Notes under the pieces: model-generated
The model's database searches: none
Seen by the model: only the letters and a program-made list of their open reading frames with translations
Told to the model about the DNA's origin: nothing
Assembly (NCBI RefSeq): GCF_002964705.1
Contig: NZ_PQCD01000062.1
Location: 246,259-310,258, forward strand
From: Pseudoalteromonas sp. T1lg75
GTDB lineage: Bacteria > Pseudomonadota > Gammaproteobacteria > Enterobacterales > Alteromonadaceae
Reading direction: 5' to 3'
DNA: 64,000 bases
Part shown: in pieces, positions 1-9,742 of the stretch
How the letters are laid out: the number at the start of each line of letters is the position of its first letter
How positions within the stretch are numbered: position 1 is the stretch's first letter
Translations under genes and position numbers: made by a program

Positions 1-173
1 TCGCGGCTGACGTCGCGTTTTCTGTCCTTTATATGGTCTAGCTCTTCGAGTACCGTCATCGGGATGACAACGTCGTGTTCTTGGAAACAAAGGAAAGCAA
101 GGGGGTCGTGAAGTAATACGTTGGTGTCGAGCACGTACATTTTACTGCTTTTAGCGAGGCGGTCTTTATCCAT
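1..173 (-). CDS. PIN-domain PhoH-like ATPase, N-terminal fragment
   Basis: Only the first 57 residues lie in the window; the gene runs off the left edge. The start is ATG at 173, preceded by an AGGAA ribosome site. Residues 13-24 read YVLDTNVLLHDP, the first acidic motif of a PIN nuclease-like domain, and residues ~39-45 (MTVLEEL) continue that fold. In the known family (PhoH2/YlaK type) this N-terminal PIN domain is fused to a PhoH P-loop ATPase with RNA helicase/RNase activity. The ATPase half is not visible here, so the full architecture is inferred from this start and from the neighbouring rapA, next to which such genes are found in Shewanella-like genomes. Confidence 0.8.
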   Translation of the reverse strand, partial: MDKDRLAKSSKMYVLDTNVLLHDPLAFLCFQEHDVVIPMTVLEELDHIKDRKRDVSR

Positions 174-495
174 AGCGCGTTCCTAATTTGTCGTTATTAT
201 AACTGCACCTTTGCAACTACACTAACAAGGTGGTTATGCCTTACTGGCATACTTCAAGTTTAGTCTATGGTCACAAAAAGACGCTTTTATGACGGTAAAA
301 AAGTATAGAAAAATTGTCGTTTTGCATTTGCAAAAAGCGCCTTCTTTTGCTGCTGTATATATTCTAAACAAGCACCACACTATTTATCAGTTTTCAGGTG
401 ATAATCACCAAGTTGCACGCTAATATAGCCGCCTTTTTTTGCTAGGGCCGCCGCGGCCCAAGCCTAGATAACCCAAAGTCGAGATTGAACACGAA
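174..495. other. divergent intergenic region between phoH-like gene and rapA
   Basis: 322 bases without a supportable gene. It must hold the divergent promoters of the PhoH-like gene and rapA. AT-rich stretches are present (for example TATATT at 358-363 with TTGCAT/TTGCAA at 322-333), but no -35/-10 pair has good spacing, so no promoter is called. Confidence 0.5.
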
Positions 496-3387
496 ATGAA
501 TTTTTCCTTAGGTCAACGTTGGATCAGTGATACCGAGTCGGATTTAGGATTAGGTACCGTAGTTGCATTGGAAGGACGCCAAGTTAACATCTTATTCCCC
601 GCCAGCGGCGAAAGCCGAGTTTATTCCCTGGCCGAAGCGCCGGTTACCCGAGTGCTATTTAATCCAGGCGATGTGATCCGCAGTGCCGACGAGTGGGAGC
701 TCACCGTTAGCGAGGTGATAGAGCAAGATGGCCTGTATACCTATAAGGGTACCCGCGTTGATAACGAAGAGCCGACCGAGCTTAAGGAAACCTTTCTTGA
801 CCACTTTATTAAGTTCAATAAGCCGCAAGACCGCCTTTTTGCCGGCCAAATTGACCGTTTTGACCGCTATACCCTGCGTTATAACACCTGGCAGCATAGG
901 TTCCACCGCGACCAGTCGCCGCTAAAGGGCCTGATCGGTCAACGTGCCAGCCTGATTGAGCACCAGTTACATATCGCCCGCGAAGTCGGCCAGCGCTTCG
1001 CACCACGGGTTTTACTGAGTGACGAGGTAGGCCTGGGTAAAACCATTGAAGCGGGGATGATCTTACATCAGCAGTTGCTGACCGGTCGTGCCGCCCGGGT
1101 CTTGGTAGTGGTGCCGGAAAACCTGCAACACCAATGGTTGGTGGAAATGCTGCGCCGCTTCAACCTGAAATTTGCCATTTTCGACGAAGAACGCTGCGCC
1201 GAGGCGTTTGCCGACAGCGCCAATGTGTTTGAAACCGAACAACTGGTGCTGACCAGCCTGGAATTTTTAACCAAGAAAAAGCGCTGGTTCGAACAGGCGA
1301 CCATGGCCGACTGGGATCTGCTTGTGGTTGACGAAGCGCACCATTTAAGCTGGTCGGTGGATAAGCCAAGCACCGAATACCTGCGCATTGAAGAGCTTAG
1401 TCAGGACATTGCCGGCCTGATCCTGCTGACCGCCACCCCGGATCAGTTAGGTCACCAAAGTCATTTTGCCCGTTTGAAATTACTCGACCCGGATCGTTTC
1501 TATGATTATGACGCCTTCGTTGACCAGGAACGTCATTACAAGGACATAGCCGATGCCGCCAACAGCATTTTACAAGAGCAAACGCTTAATGCAGAGCAAG
1601 AGCGGGTACTAACTAACCTCCTTGGTGGACAGGGCGAAAAGCTCTTGGCGCAATTTAACCAGGGCGATGCCCAGGCCAAGGAGCAGATACTCGAGCAATT
1701 GCTGGACAGACACGGCACCGGGCGCATCTTATTCCGTAACAGCCGCAGCGGCATCAGCGGCTACCCAAAGCGCATTCTGCACAGCTACCCCATGGCTATG
1801 CCGAGCCAATACAAGACCGCCATGAATGTAATGGGCAGCCTGGGCAACAACGGCCCCATCGAGCTCAGCGCCATTCGTGCCTTGTTCCCGGAGAAGATTT
1901 TCCAGGAATTCGAAGGCGCCGATGCCAGCTGGACTCAGTTTGACCCGCGCGTGCAGTGGCTAATCGACACTCTTAACAGCAATAAGCCCGAGAAAATGCT
2001 GGTGATCTGTGCCAAGGCCGAAACCGCACTGAGCCTGGAGCAGGCGCTGCGCGAGCGTGAAGGCATTAAAGCGGCGGTTTTCCATGAGGGCATGAGTATT
2101 ATTGAGCGCGACCGCGCCGCCGCCTTCTTTGCCGATATCGAAGACAGCGCCCAGGTGCTGATCTGTTCGGAAATCGGCTCAGAGGGACGCAACTTCCAGT
2201 TTGCCCACCATGTGGCGCTGTTCGATTTGCCATTGAACCCGGACTTGCTGGAACAACGCATCGGTCGCCTTGACCGCATCGGCCAAACCCAGGACATTAA
2301 AATTCATGTGCCTTACTTTGAGCACAGCGCCCAGCATACCTTGCTGCGCTGGTATCACGAGGGCCTGAATGCCTTCGAGCACACCTCAACCACGGGCCAT
2401 ATGCTTAACCAGGAGTTTGGCGATGAGCTGCTGCAGTTGCTCGCTCACAATGGCTATCAGGACGAGGAATTGGCTGAGCTGGTTGAGCGCGTCGGTGCGC
2501 GTTATGAAGAGCTGAAGGCACAAATGGAGTCCGGTCGCGATCGCCTGTTGGAGCTGCATTCCAGCGGCCAAGGTAAATCGGAACACCTGGTGGAAGATAT
2601 CAAGGTAGTCGATAACAGCTTTGAACTGCCAACCTACATGATCAACCTGTTTGATACCTGGGGTGTAAACCAAGAAGACAAGGGCGAGAACAGCATTGTA
2701 CTTAAACCCACCGAGCACATGCTCGGCGCTAACTTCCCGGGCTTAAAAGATGAAGGCATGAGTATCACCTTTGACCGGGATACCGCCTTGGCACAGGAAG
2801 ATTTGCACTTTATCAGCTGGGATCACCCCATGGTCGAAGGGGCGATGGAAATGATCTGTGACGACGATTTCGGTACCGCCTCGGTCGCCTTGTTGAAAAA
2901 CAAGAAGCTGCCGGCGGGCACCTATTTTGTCGAGCTGATCTATATTGCCGAGGCGATGGCACCAAAATCACTGCAACTGGGGCGCTATCTGCCGCCAACG
3001 CCGGTGCGCGTGCTGCTCGATAAGGGCGGCAATAACCTGGCGGAAAATGTCGCATTTGACGCCTTTAACCAACAGCTGAATGCGGTGGGCAGACAAACCG
3101 CCTCTAAGCTGGTGAATGCCCTGCAAAGTGCTATTCACCCCCTTATTGAGCAAGGCAACACCCTGGCGCAAACACAGATGGAGCACTTGCGTACTGGGGC
3201 CAAAACCGCCATGCACCAAGCCGTTGATAGCGAATTGGAGCGCCTGACCAGCCTTAAGGAGATCAACCCGAATATTCGCGATGAAGAGCTGAAACATTTT
3301 CAGCGCAGTCGCGCCGAGATGGACGACTACATAGATAAAGCCAAGGTAAAACTCGACGCCATTCGCTTAATCGTTGTCAGCCACTAG
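496..3387 (+). CDS. rapA: RNA polymerase-associated Swi2/Snf2 ATPase RapA
   Basis: RapA (HepA) binds RNA polymerase and uses ATP to recycle it from stalled or post-termination complexes. The 963-residue length matches the family (E. coli 968). The N-terminus (LGQRWISDTESDLGLG) is the conserved Tudor-like domain. The Walker A/motif I is DEVGLGKTIEAG at residues 176-187, the DEAH box is at 279-282, and motif VI QRIGRLDRIGQ is at 587-597. The C-terminal end VNPNIRDEEL...LDAIRLIVV also matches RapA. It is followed by rluA as in enterobacteria. The ATG start agrees with the family's N-terminus. Confidence 0.98.
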   Translation: MNFSLGQRWISDTESDLGLGTVVALEGRQVNILFPASGESRVYSLAEAPVTRVLFNPGDVIRSADEWELTVSEVIEQDGLYTYKGTRVDNEEPTELKETFLDHFIKFNKPQDRLFAGQIDRFDRYTLRYNTWQHRFHRDQSPLKGLIGQRASLIEHQLHIAREVGQRFAPRVLLSDEVGLGKTIEAGMILHQQLLTGRAARVLVVVPENLQHQWLVEMLRRFNLKFAIFDEERCAEAFADSANVFETEQLVLTSLEFLTKKKRWFEQATMADWDLLVVDEAHHLSWSVDKPSTEYLRIEELSQDIAGLILLTATPDQLGHQSHFARLKLLDPDRFYDYDAFVDQERHYKDIADAANSILQEQTLNAEQERVLTNLLGGQGEKLLAQFNQGDAQAKEQILEQLLDRHGTGRILFRNSRSGISGYPKRILHSYPMAMPSQYKTAMNVMGSLGNNGPIELSAIRALFPEKIFQEFEGADASWTQFDPRVQWLIDTLNSNKPEKMLVICAKAETALSLEQALREREGIKAAVFHEGMSIIERDRAAAFFADIEDSAQVLICSEIGSEGRNFQFAHHVALFDLPLNPDLLEQRIGRLDRIGQTQDIKIHVPYFEHSAQHTLLRWYHEGLNAFEHTSTTGHMLNQEFGDELLQLLAHNGYQDEELAELVERVGARYEELKAQMESGRDRLLELHSSGQGKSEHLVEDIKVVDNSFELPTYMINLFDTWGVNQEDKGENSIVLKPTEHMLGANFPGLKDEGMSITFDRDTALAQEDLHFISWDHPMVEGAMEMICDDDFGTASVALLKNKKLPAGTYFVELIYIAEAMAPKSLQLGRYLPPTPVRVLLDKGGNNLAENVAFDAFNQQLNAVGRQTASKLVNALQSAIHPLIEQGNTLAQTQMEHLRTGAKTAMHQAVDSELERLTSLKEINPNIRDEELKHFQRSRAEMDDYIDKAKVKLDAIRLIVVSH

Positions 3388-3442
3388 GCATTTCATTAAA
3401 ATGGCCGGCCCAGGGTCTGTTGACCCTAGCTAGAGGTCGGCC

Positions 3443-4096
3443 ATGCTTTTAAACTACAATCCCCCACGTTTTCCCTATCTGCAGATCATCTATCAGGATG
3501 ACGACCTGCTGATCCTCGATAAGCCCAGTGGTCTGCTCACGGTACCGGGAAAAGACCCTAAACATGCCGACAGCCTAATTCGTCGCGCCAATATTGTCTT
3601 TCCAACCGCTAAAATCGTCCATAGATTGGATATGGCCACCTCCGGCGTGATATGTCTGGCACTGAACAAAGAAGCGCACCGCAACCTCAGCATGCAGTTT
3701 CAGGACAGACAAACCGCTAAGGAATACATCGCCATCGTCGATGGTCACCTAAAGGAAACGACGGGCTCGGTGGACCTGCCGCTTATCTGCGACTGGCCTA
3801 ATCGCCCCAAGCAAATGGTGGATATGGAAAAGGGCAAGCCATCGCTAACCCATTATGAGGTGCTCGAACATGGCGAGAATAATACCCGGGTGCGCCTCAC
3901 TCCCATTACCGGTCGCAGCCACCAGCTAAGGGTGCATATGCTGTCCCTTGGCCATGTGATCTTGGGCGATCGCCTCTACGCCTATCCCGAAGCCAAGGCC
4001 CGCGCACCGCGTTTGCAATTGCATGCCCACTGGCTGACCCTGAATCACCCCAGTAGCGGTGAAAGCATGACCTTTACCGCGCCCTGCCCGTTTTAA
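3443..4096 (+). CDS. rluA: dual-specificity 23S rRNA U746/tRNA U32 pseudouridine synthase
   Basis: RluA isomerises U746 of 23S rRNA and U32 of several tRNAs to pseudouridine. The 217-residue protein starts with the RluA-specific NYNPPRFPYLQIIYQDDD segment and has no S4 domain, which separates RluA from RluC/RluD. The catalytic motif HRLDMATSG begins at residue 60, making Asp63 the nucleophile. DLPLICDWPNRPKQ and ITGRSHQLRVHM are family blocks. It lies 55 bases after rapA, probably in the same transcription unit. Confidence 0.96.
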   Translation: MLLNYNPPRFPYLQIIYQDDDLLILDKPSGLLTVPGKDPKHADSLIRRANIVFPTAKIVHRLDMATSGVICLALNKEAHRNLSMQFQDRQTAKEYIAIVDGHLKETTGSVDLPLICDWPNRPKQMVDMEKGKPSLTHYEVLEHGENNTRVRLTPITGRSHQLRVHMLSLGHVILGDRLYAYPEAKARAPRLQLHAHWLTLNHPSSGESMTFTAPCPF

Positions 4097-4162
4097 GGAA
4101 CTCCCTAAACTATTTCCTCGTTTGGCCGATAACGGCCGTATGGATTGTGTGGGGATTTAAAT

Positions 4163-5020
4163 ATGCTAGGGCGCTTATCGATATTATGCCTGCTGATGGC
4201 GACGCCACTTTTTGCGAATGAGCCGGCCGGCGAGGAGCAAACGCTGACGCTTTTGGCTCAGGGTGAAGAGATGCAGATACTGCACCGTCCAGCCATGGCC
4301 GCCGAGCATCGCGGTACGGTGATCTTAGTCCCCGCCCAACACGACCCCTATGGTAATCGCCAGGGCTTTGCTCACTTACGCCGGTTACTCAGCAAGCAGG
4401 GCTACAGCAGCTTTTTAGTAGTCAACGCCGACTTAGGGCAACCACTAGGCGAGCCACTTGATGTAGCCGACAACGCAAATCGGGAGTCCGGCTCGGCAAC
4501 GCCAAGCCAAGCCGATAAACAGGGCTCTTTGCCAGCCTCCGGGCAAGTCTCTACCTATACTCCCCCCTATCAGCCGGCCATGACGGAACACACGCTCGAT
4601 AATCATCGGCGTCAACTCGAAGCCCGCCTTGAAGCCACCTTGACCCGAGCCCAAGCTGACAATCGCCCCATCAGTCTTATCGCCGCGGGGCAAAGTGCCG
4701 GCCTGATAAGTGAATACCTGAGCGGCTATCCGGATATACAACTGCAAGCCTTTATCAGTGTGGGCGCTTATCTGAGTGTCTCCGAACGCCACCAGCATAT
4801 TAGCGCTAACTTATCGGTGATGGCGCCAGCGGTGTTGGATGTCTATCACCCGGGGCTACATCCATGGGCCTTGGCACAAAGAACGCAGCGCCGGCAATGG
4901 ACGCACAAAAATCATAAATGGGATTATCGTCAGATCTGGTTCTCTGCCCCTCTGATTGATGAGCAACAGACACAACGCCTAAGCAAGGAAATAGACGGCT
5001 TTCTACGCCGCCTTTTTTAG
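4163..5020 (+). CDS. exported DUF3530-like alpha/beta-hydrolase-fold protein
   Basis: A 285-residue protein of unknown role. The ATG at 4163 is preferred over the upstream TTG at 4145 because it directly opens a signal peptide (MLGRLSILCLLMATPLFA, cleavage near residue 18-20) and has GGGGA upstream. The block LHRPAMAAEHRGTVILVPAQ and the later GQSAG (in the position of a hydrolase nucleophile elbow) resemble DUF3530 proteins, which have an alpha/beta-hydrolase fold and are found beside rluA/djlA-type genes in marine gammaproteobacteria. A complete catalytic triad cannot be assigned. The 3' end overlaps the convergent djlA by 18 bases. Confidence 0.65.
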   Translation: MLGRLSILCLLMATPLFANEPAGEEQTLTLLAQGEEMQILHRPAMAAEHRGTVILVPAQHDPYGNRQGFAHLRRLLSKQGYSSFLVVNADLGQPLGEPLDVADNANRESGSATPSQADKQGSLPASGQVSTYTPPYQPAMTEHTLDNHRRQLEARLEATLTRAQADNRPISLIAAGQSAGLISEYLSGYPDIQLQAFISVGAYLSVSERHQHISANLSVMAPAVLDVYHPGLHPWALAQRTQRRQWTHKNHKWDYRQIWFSAPLIDEQQTQRLSKEIDGFLRRLF

Positions 5021-5836
5021 GTACTCGTAAGCGGCCTGAATATCCTGGCTCTTCTTTTGTGCCAGACGCATCATATGCTCGGGCAGACCTTGAGAAACCA
5101 GCTTATCCGGGTGGTGCTGGGCCATCAGCTTGCGATAGGCCTTTTTGACCGTGGAGGGATCGGCGCCTTCTTCCAAGCCCAAGATATGAAGCGCCTGAGC
5201 GCGGCTCATGCCACTACTTGCACCACTGGGCGCGCGCTGCTGGTGTTGTTGATGAAACCTCTGTTGTTGCTGGCGAAACGCGAATTCGGCCTGATAGCGT
5301 TTGAGAATAAAGCTAAAGTGAGTTTTACTGACACCGAGTCCCTTAGCCACCTGCTCGAGTAACGTTTTTTCATGGGCCGTCAGGTGACCATCGCTGAACG
5401 CCATTTGGATCTGAATTTCTAAAAATAATTGGATAAGATCGAAGCGCCCGGCAAAATGCTCGCGAAACTCTCGCAAGGTTGCATTCATGGAAAAGTCTTC
5501 GGCTTTACCGGCGTTAAACGCCAATTGCGCTTCGCGCTTGTCCTCACCGGTCAGGCCCATTTCTTCCATAAAGGCGGTGGCGGCGCGAATATGCAGCTCG
5601 TTTACACGGCCATTAGACTTGGCTATATGCCCCATCACCGCGAAACAGCTGGAAAAGAACAACGCCTGGCGCTCGGACACATCGTCGTTATTAAAGAAAC
5701 CACGAAATCCACCGGCATTATCAAAATCCTGTTTCAGACTTTTATCAAACAGGTGGCCAATAAACAGACCCAGGAACAAACCAAAAAAACGGCCAAACAT
5801 AAAGCCAAAACAGGCACCGAGCACCTTACCCCACAT
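5003..5836 (-). CDS. djlA: membrane-anchored DnaJ-like co-chaperone DjlA
   Basis: DjlA is a type III inner-membrane J-protein that stimulates DnaK and links to Rcs envelope signalling in enterobacteria. Of 277 residues, the first ~32 form one glycine-rich membrane segment with FGFMFG/FGLFLGLFIG dimerisation-type glycines. A TerB-like helical domain covers roughly residues 50-175, a QQQQ-rich linker follows, and a C-terminal J domain contains HHPDK with the HPD triad at 242-244. It is transcribed opposite to lptD and converges with the DUF3530-like gene. E. coli also places djlA beside lptD, facing away from it. Confidence 0.95.
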   Translation of the reverse strand: MWGKVLGACFGFMFGRFFGLFLGLFIGHLFDKSLKQDFDNAGGFRGFFNNDDVSERQALFFSSCFAVMGHIAKSNGRVNELHIRAATAFMEEMGLTGEDKREAQLAFNAGKAEDFSMNATLREFREHFAGRFDLIQLFLEIQIQMAFSDGHLTAHEKTLLEQVAKGLGVSKTHFSFILKRYQAEFAFRQQQQRFHQQHQQRAPSGASSGMSRAQALHILGLEEGADPSTVKKAYRKLMAQHHPDKLVSQGLPEHMMRLAQKKSQDIQAAYEYLKKAA

Positions 5837-5890
5837 TAGCGCTAACCCTTGTTATTTGAATATGCTCTCACATATTGACTAAAAATCATC

Positions 5891-5917
5891 GAACTAACAA
5901 GCACAAGCGCGTATCTA
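5891..5917 (+). promoter_or_regulatory. possible sigma-E promoter upstream of lptD
   Basis: GAACTA at 5891-5896 and TCTA at 5914-5917, separated by 17 bases, resemble the GAACTT-N16-TCTGA/TCTAA sigma-E pattern. E. coli lptD is a known sigma-E target. The site lies ~200 bases from the lptD ATG and has mismatches in both boxes, so it is only a candidate. Confidence 0.3.
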
Positions 5918-6117
5918 TTAAGGTGGATATAGGCCATAAAAATGACGTATTTGTCGGTACTTGGCGGATGTAATTAGCCAAAAATTGCTTTATTATGTCA
6001 TGCTTATTTCTAGGGTCTGTTTATCTTTGTGGTTTACTTTATATTCAGCCCAAACACAGAAAAAACAATAAAGGTCAACGGACCTAATACTTTTGGCAAC
6101 TAAGCTAAGGTGAGTCA

Positions 6118-8430
6118 ATGAATAAATTATGGGGCATGATAGCTATAGCCCTATATGGAACCCAAGCCAGCGTCGCACTTGCAGCTCTTGAACAAGCGGC
6201 GGATGCCAAGGTACCTGCTCCCGAAGGAAAAACGTTCACAGCGCCGGCTTCTGGCCATATCCCCCATTGTCTTGCTGTGGCTCGCCCTGCCCCGTGGCAG
6301 GCTCCCGATTTACCCTTAGGGGTGATTGAAATCGTTGCCGACGATGTCGAATTAATCGGTCAGGCCAGCGCCCAGTTTGATGGCGACGTAGACATCAGCA
6401 GCGCCACCATGACCCTGAATGCCCGTTCGGCGTTAATCGATAAACAGCAGGGTTTGCTTAATGCGCGGGGACCACTCACCTATCGGGATGGCGCCGCCAT
6501 TATTACCAGCCGTGGCTTAAATGCCAGCCTGGATGACTCCAATATCAACTTATTGGCCGCCGATTACCAATTAACAGAACAACAAGGCCGCGGTGGTGCC
6601 GAGCAACTGCAGGTGTCGCAAGAGGCGCTCACCCTAAGCAATGCCAGCTTTACCACCTGCCCGGTGGATAATGAAACCTGGTCGATTAATGCCGATAAAA
6701 TTATCTTGTCGCAGCAAGAGGGCTGGGGTGAAACCTATGGTGCAACGCTAAAGATCTACAATACTCCGGTCTTGTATTTGCCCTATTTCACCTTCCCCAT
6801 CAACGATCAGCGTAAAACAGGCTTTTTAGCGCCTCAGCTATCAAGCTCGAATCGTTATGGTGTGGAAACCATTACCCCCTATTACATTAACCTGGCGCCG
6901 AATTACGATCTCACTCTAACGCCCCGTTATATGTCGAAAAAGGGCCTGCAGCTGAAGTCGGATTTCCGTTATCTTACCGAAACCAGCCAGGGCCAACTTG
7001 GCTTGGAATACCTTGACTCGGATAAGACCGAGCGCGAGCTGGGTAGTCGTTATCTGTACCACTGGCAGCAGCAAAGCTACTTTAACGACCAGTGGCGTGC
7101 CGGGGTCGATATCACCAACGTCAGTGACGATAACTATCTCACCGACTTGGGCTCCAGTTACGCCAGCAAAACAGACACCCATTTGGCACGTTCGGGCATT
7201 CTGACTCATTTAGGTGAGCGCTGGCGTACCGACATCCAGATTCAGGACTATGAAGTACTGGGCGACCACCTTGAGTCCTACACCGCCTTACCGCGTATTG
7301 GTTTTGCTCAGACTCAGGCCTATCAATTGGGTTGGTTTGACGCCAGCATCAATGGCGAGATCAGTCACTTCCGCAACAGCACCCGGGTGATAGACGAAGC
7401 GACGCGTTTGCATATCGAGCCTAAACTGCGTTTCAGCGAGGAGCGTTATGCCTGGTCTTTCTTGTCTGAATTCAGCCTCTTGCATACTTACTATGATCAG
7501 CAAGGGGAGCTGGAGGGCACCGAGTTTGAAGAAACCGTGCATCGAACCTTACCTAAGGTGCGCCTGTACAGTCAGTTGAACTTCGAACGAGACACCAGCT
7601 TGTTTGTCGATAACGGGATCCAGACCCTGGAACCACAAATCCAGTACCTGTATACCCCGAACAAGGATCAAAACAATATCGGCTTGTTCGACACCACCAA
7701 ACTGCAGGACGACTTTTTCGGCCTGTTCCGTGACCGTCGCTTTTCCGGCGTCGACCGCGTCGCGGCGGCGAACCAGCTCACTTTAGGTGCGACCACCCGG
7801 GTATTCGATCATAAAAATGAAGAGGTGTTTAACCTAAGCGCTGGTCAAATCTTCTATTTGTCGGATTCTGCCAAACCCACGGCTCAGGATTTTGCCGATG
7901 AAACCAGCTACGACTCACTGTTTGCCAGTGAAGCCATGTGGCATTGGCACCGCCGTTGGTACCTGTCCGGGGGAATTCAATACGACATTGACGGCAGTCA
8001 AATGATTCAATCGCATCTGACCTTAGACTATAAGGGTGACGACAATGAGTTGGTGCAATTGAACCATCGCTATGCAAACGATGTCTCAGGGAATACAATT
8101 GAGCAAGTCGGCATGTTTACCAGTGTGCCCATCGATGACAACTGGCAATTCGTTGCCAGCTACCACCGTGATATTGAATCCGGGCGTAGCATCGAGGTAT
8201 ACAGTGGGGTACAGTACGAGTCGTGTTGCTGGGCGGTACAGATTACCGGACGCAGACAAATCGAAACAGACTTGAATCAAAGTATTAACCAAGAGCAAGC
8301 GGTCTTCGACTCGGGGATCGGCATCAAATTTGTCCTTAAGGGACTCGGAGGCAAGAGCAGTTATGATGCACAAGAAATACTTAAAGAAGGCATTTTTGGC
8401 TACCGTCGCCCCTACTTCCTTACTAATTAA
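6118..8430 (+). CDS. lptD: LPS-assembly outer-membrane protein LptD
   Basis: LptD is the 26-strand barrel that, with LptE, inserts LPS into the outer leaflet. The 770-residue protein has a signal peptide (cleavage near ALA at ~21-23), an OstA/LptA-like beta-jellyroll (~residues 60-190) and a barrel domain. The four cysteines of the family's disulfide pattern are present: Cys51, Cys181 and the adjacent pair Cys703-Cys704. YLPYFTFPINDQRKTGFL is a family block. It is followed by surA as in E. coli; SurA assists LptD folding. The start has GGTGAG just upstream. Confidence 0.97.
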   Translation: MNKLWGMIAIALYGTQASVALAALEQAADAKVPAPEGKTFTAPASGHIPHCLAVARPAPWQAPDLPLGVIEIVADDVELIGQASAQFDGDVDISSATMTLNARSALIDKQQGLLNARGPLTYRDGAAIITSRGLNASLDDSNINLLAADYQLTEQQGRGGAEQLQVSQEALTLSNASFTTCPVDNETWSINADKIILSQQEGWGETYGATLKIYNTPVLYLPYFTFPINDQRKTGFLAPQLSSSNRYGVETITPYYINLAPNYDLTLTPRYMSKKGLQLKSDFRYLTETSQGQLGLEYLDSDKTERELGSRYLYHWQQQSYFNDQWRAGVDITNVSDDNYLTDLGSSYASKTDTHLARSGILTHLGERWRTDIQIQDYEVLGDHLESYTALPRIGFAQTQAYQLGWFDASINGEISHFRNSTRVIDEATRLHIEPKLRFSEERYAWSFLSEFSLLHTYYDQQGELEGTEFEETVHRTLPKVRLYSQLNFERDTSLFVDNGIQTLEPQIQYLYTPNKDQNNIGLFDTTKLQDDFFGLFRDRRFSGVDRVAAANQLTLGATTRVFDHKNEEVFNLSAGQIFYLSDSAKPTAQDFADETSYDSLFASEAMWHWHRRWYLSGGIQYDIDGSQMIQSHLTLDYKGDDNELVQLNHRYANDVSGNTIEQVGMFTSVPIDDNWQFVASYHRDIESGRSIEVYSGVQYESCCWAVQITGRRQIETDLNQSINQEQAVFDSGIGIKFVLKGLGGKSSYDAQEILKEGIFGYRRPYFLTN

Positions 8431-8443
8431 AGCAATAACAACT

Positions 8444-9737
8444 ATGAATTTTAGACGGTTTTTTAGCAACCAGTGTTCTCGCCCTCGGCCTCAGCCAAGG
8501 TGCTATCGCCAAGCCACAACTGATCGATCAGGTGGTGGGCACAGTCAATGAAGGGGTCATTTTACAAAGTGAAGTTGACGCCATTATCAACCGCGTAAAA
8601 ACTCAGGCCAAGGCCAGTGGTCAGGAACTACCCAGCGACGAAGCCCTGCGCGTCCAGGCCATTGAGCGTTTGATCGACCAAACCCTGCTGCTGCAGATGG
8701 GCGAGCGCATGGGTATGGAAATTTCCGACGGTCAGCTTGACCAAACCCTGGCTAACATGGCCCGCGATCAAGGCGGCACCATTGCCGATATGCGCGCTTC
8801 TATCGAAGCCTCAGGTGAGAGCTTCCAGCAGTTCCGTGAGGATATCCGTAAAGAAATCACCACTCAGCAGGTATTGCGCGCCAACGTTGACCGCCGTATT
8901 TATATCAGCCTGCAAGAAATTGAAAACTTGCTGAAAATCATGGATCAGCAAGGTGGTAACGCCGAAGAATACGACATCGGCCACATCCTGATCGACATTC
9001 CCAGCGGCGCCAGCGCCGAAGACATTGCCAGCTCTCAGGAACGTGCCACCAAGGTTATTGAGATGCTCAATGACGGCCAGGAATTTAAGCGTATCGCCAT
9101 CGCCTCATCAAGCGGTTCAAAAGCCCTTGAGGGTGGTCAGTTAGGCTGGATGAGCACCAATGAAATGCCTTCATTATTCGCAGAAGCGGTAAAGGGTAAG
9201 AAAAAAGGTGAAATCATTGGTCCACTGCGCAGTGGTGCCGGCTTCCATATCATCAAGGTACAAGACGTACGCGGTCGCCAGGTTGTTGAAACCGTCGAAG
9301 TTCGCTCACGTCATATCCTGTTGAAGCCATCGATTATCCTGAGCGAGGAAAAAGCCCGCTCAATGCTGGCAGAATTTGTTAAAGACCTGCGTGCCGGTGA
9401 AGCCGACTTTGCCGAACTCGCCAAGGAATATTCTGAAGACCCGGGCTCGGCGCTTAAGGGCGGTGAATACGATTGGACCGATCCAACTACCTATGTGCCG
9501 ACCTTCCGCGACACGCTAATGGCATTGGAAAAAGACGAGATCAGTGAGCCGTTTCGCTCTAATTATGGTTGGCACATAGTGCAACTGCTTGATAAGCGCG
9601 TTGCCGATAAAACCGACCTGGCCAAGAAAAACCGCGCGCAACAGCTGTTGTATAACCGCAAATTCAACGAAGAAAGCTTTGCTTTCCAACAGGAAATTCG
9701 CGAACAAGCACACATTGATATTTTCGCAGAGGAATAA
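8444..9737 (+). CDS. surA: periplasmic chaperone/PPIase SurA (frameshift in signal peptide)
   Basis: SurA escorts outer-membrane proteins, including LptD, through the periplasm. From 8532 the frame is intact for 401 residues and holds two PpiC rotamase domains (around [12 protein letters not shown] and [11 protein letters not shown], each with a GWHI/GFHI-type end). The natural start is ATG 8444 (MNFRRF). Six T at 8459-8464 put it out of phase: with five T the protein would read [37 protein letters not shown], a perfect signal peptide with AIA cleavage and a 430-residue total (E. coli 428). As written, the only in-frame start with a normal codon is GTG 8532, which would lack export. Sequencing error, slippage or a real mutation are all possible. 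Confidence 0.93.
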
Positions 9738-9742
9738 AGGCC

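Noticed and set aside
322..363. Candidate rapA promoter (TTGCAT/TTGCAA and TATATT)
   Set aside because: The spacing between any -35 and -10 candidate is 24 bases or more, so it is not a convincing sigma-70 promoter.
5429..5839. 136-codon plus-strand frame with a basic C-terminus
   Set aside because: Antisense to djlA, whose membrane, TerB-like and J domains are unambiguous.
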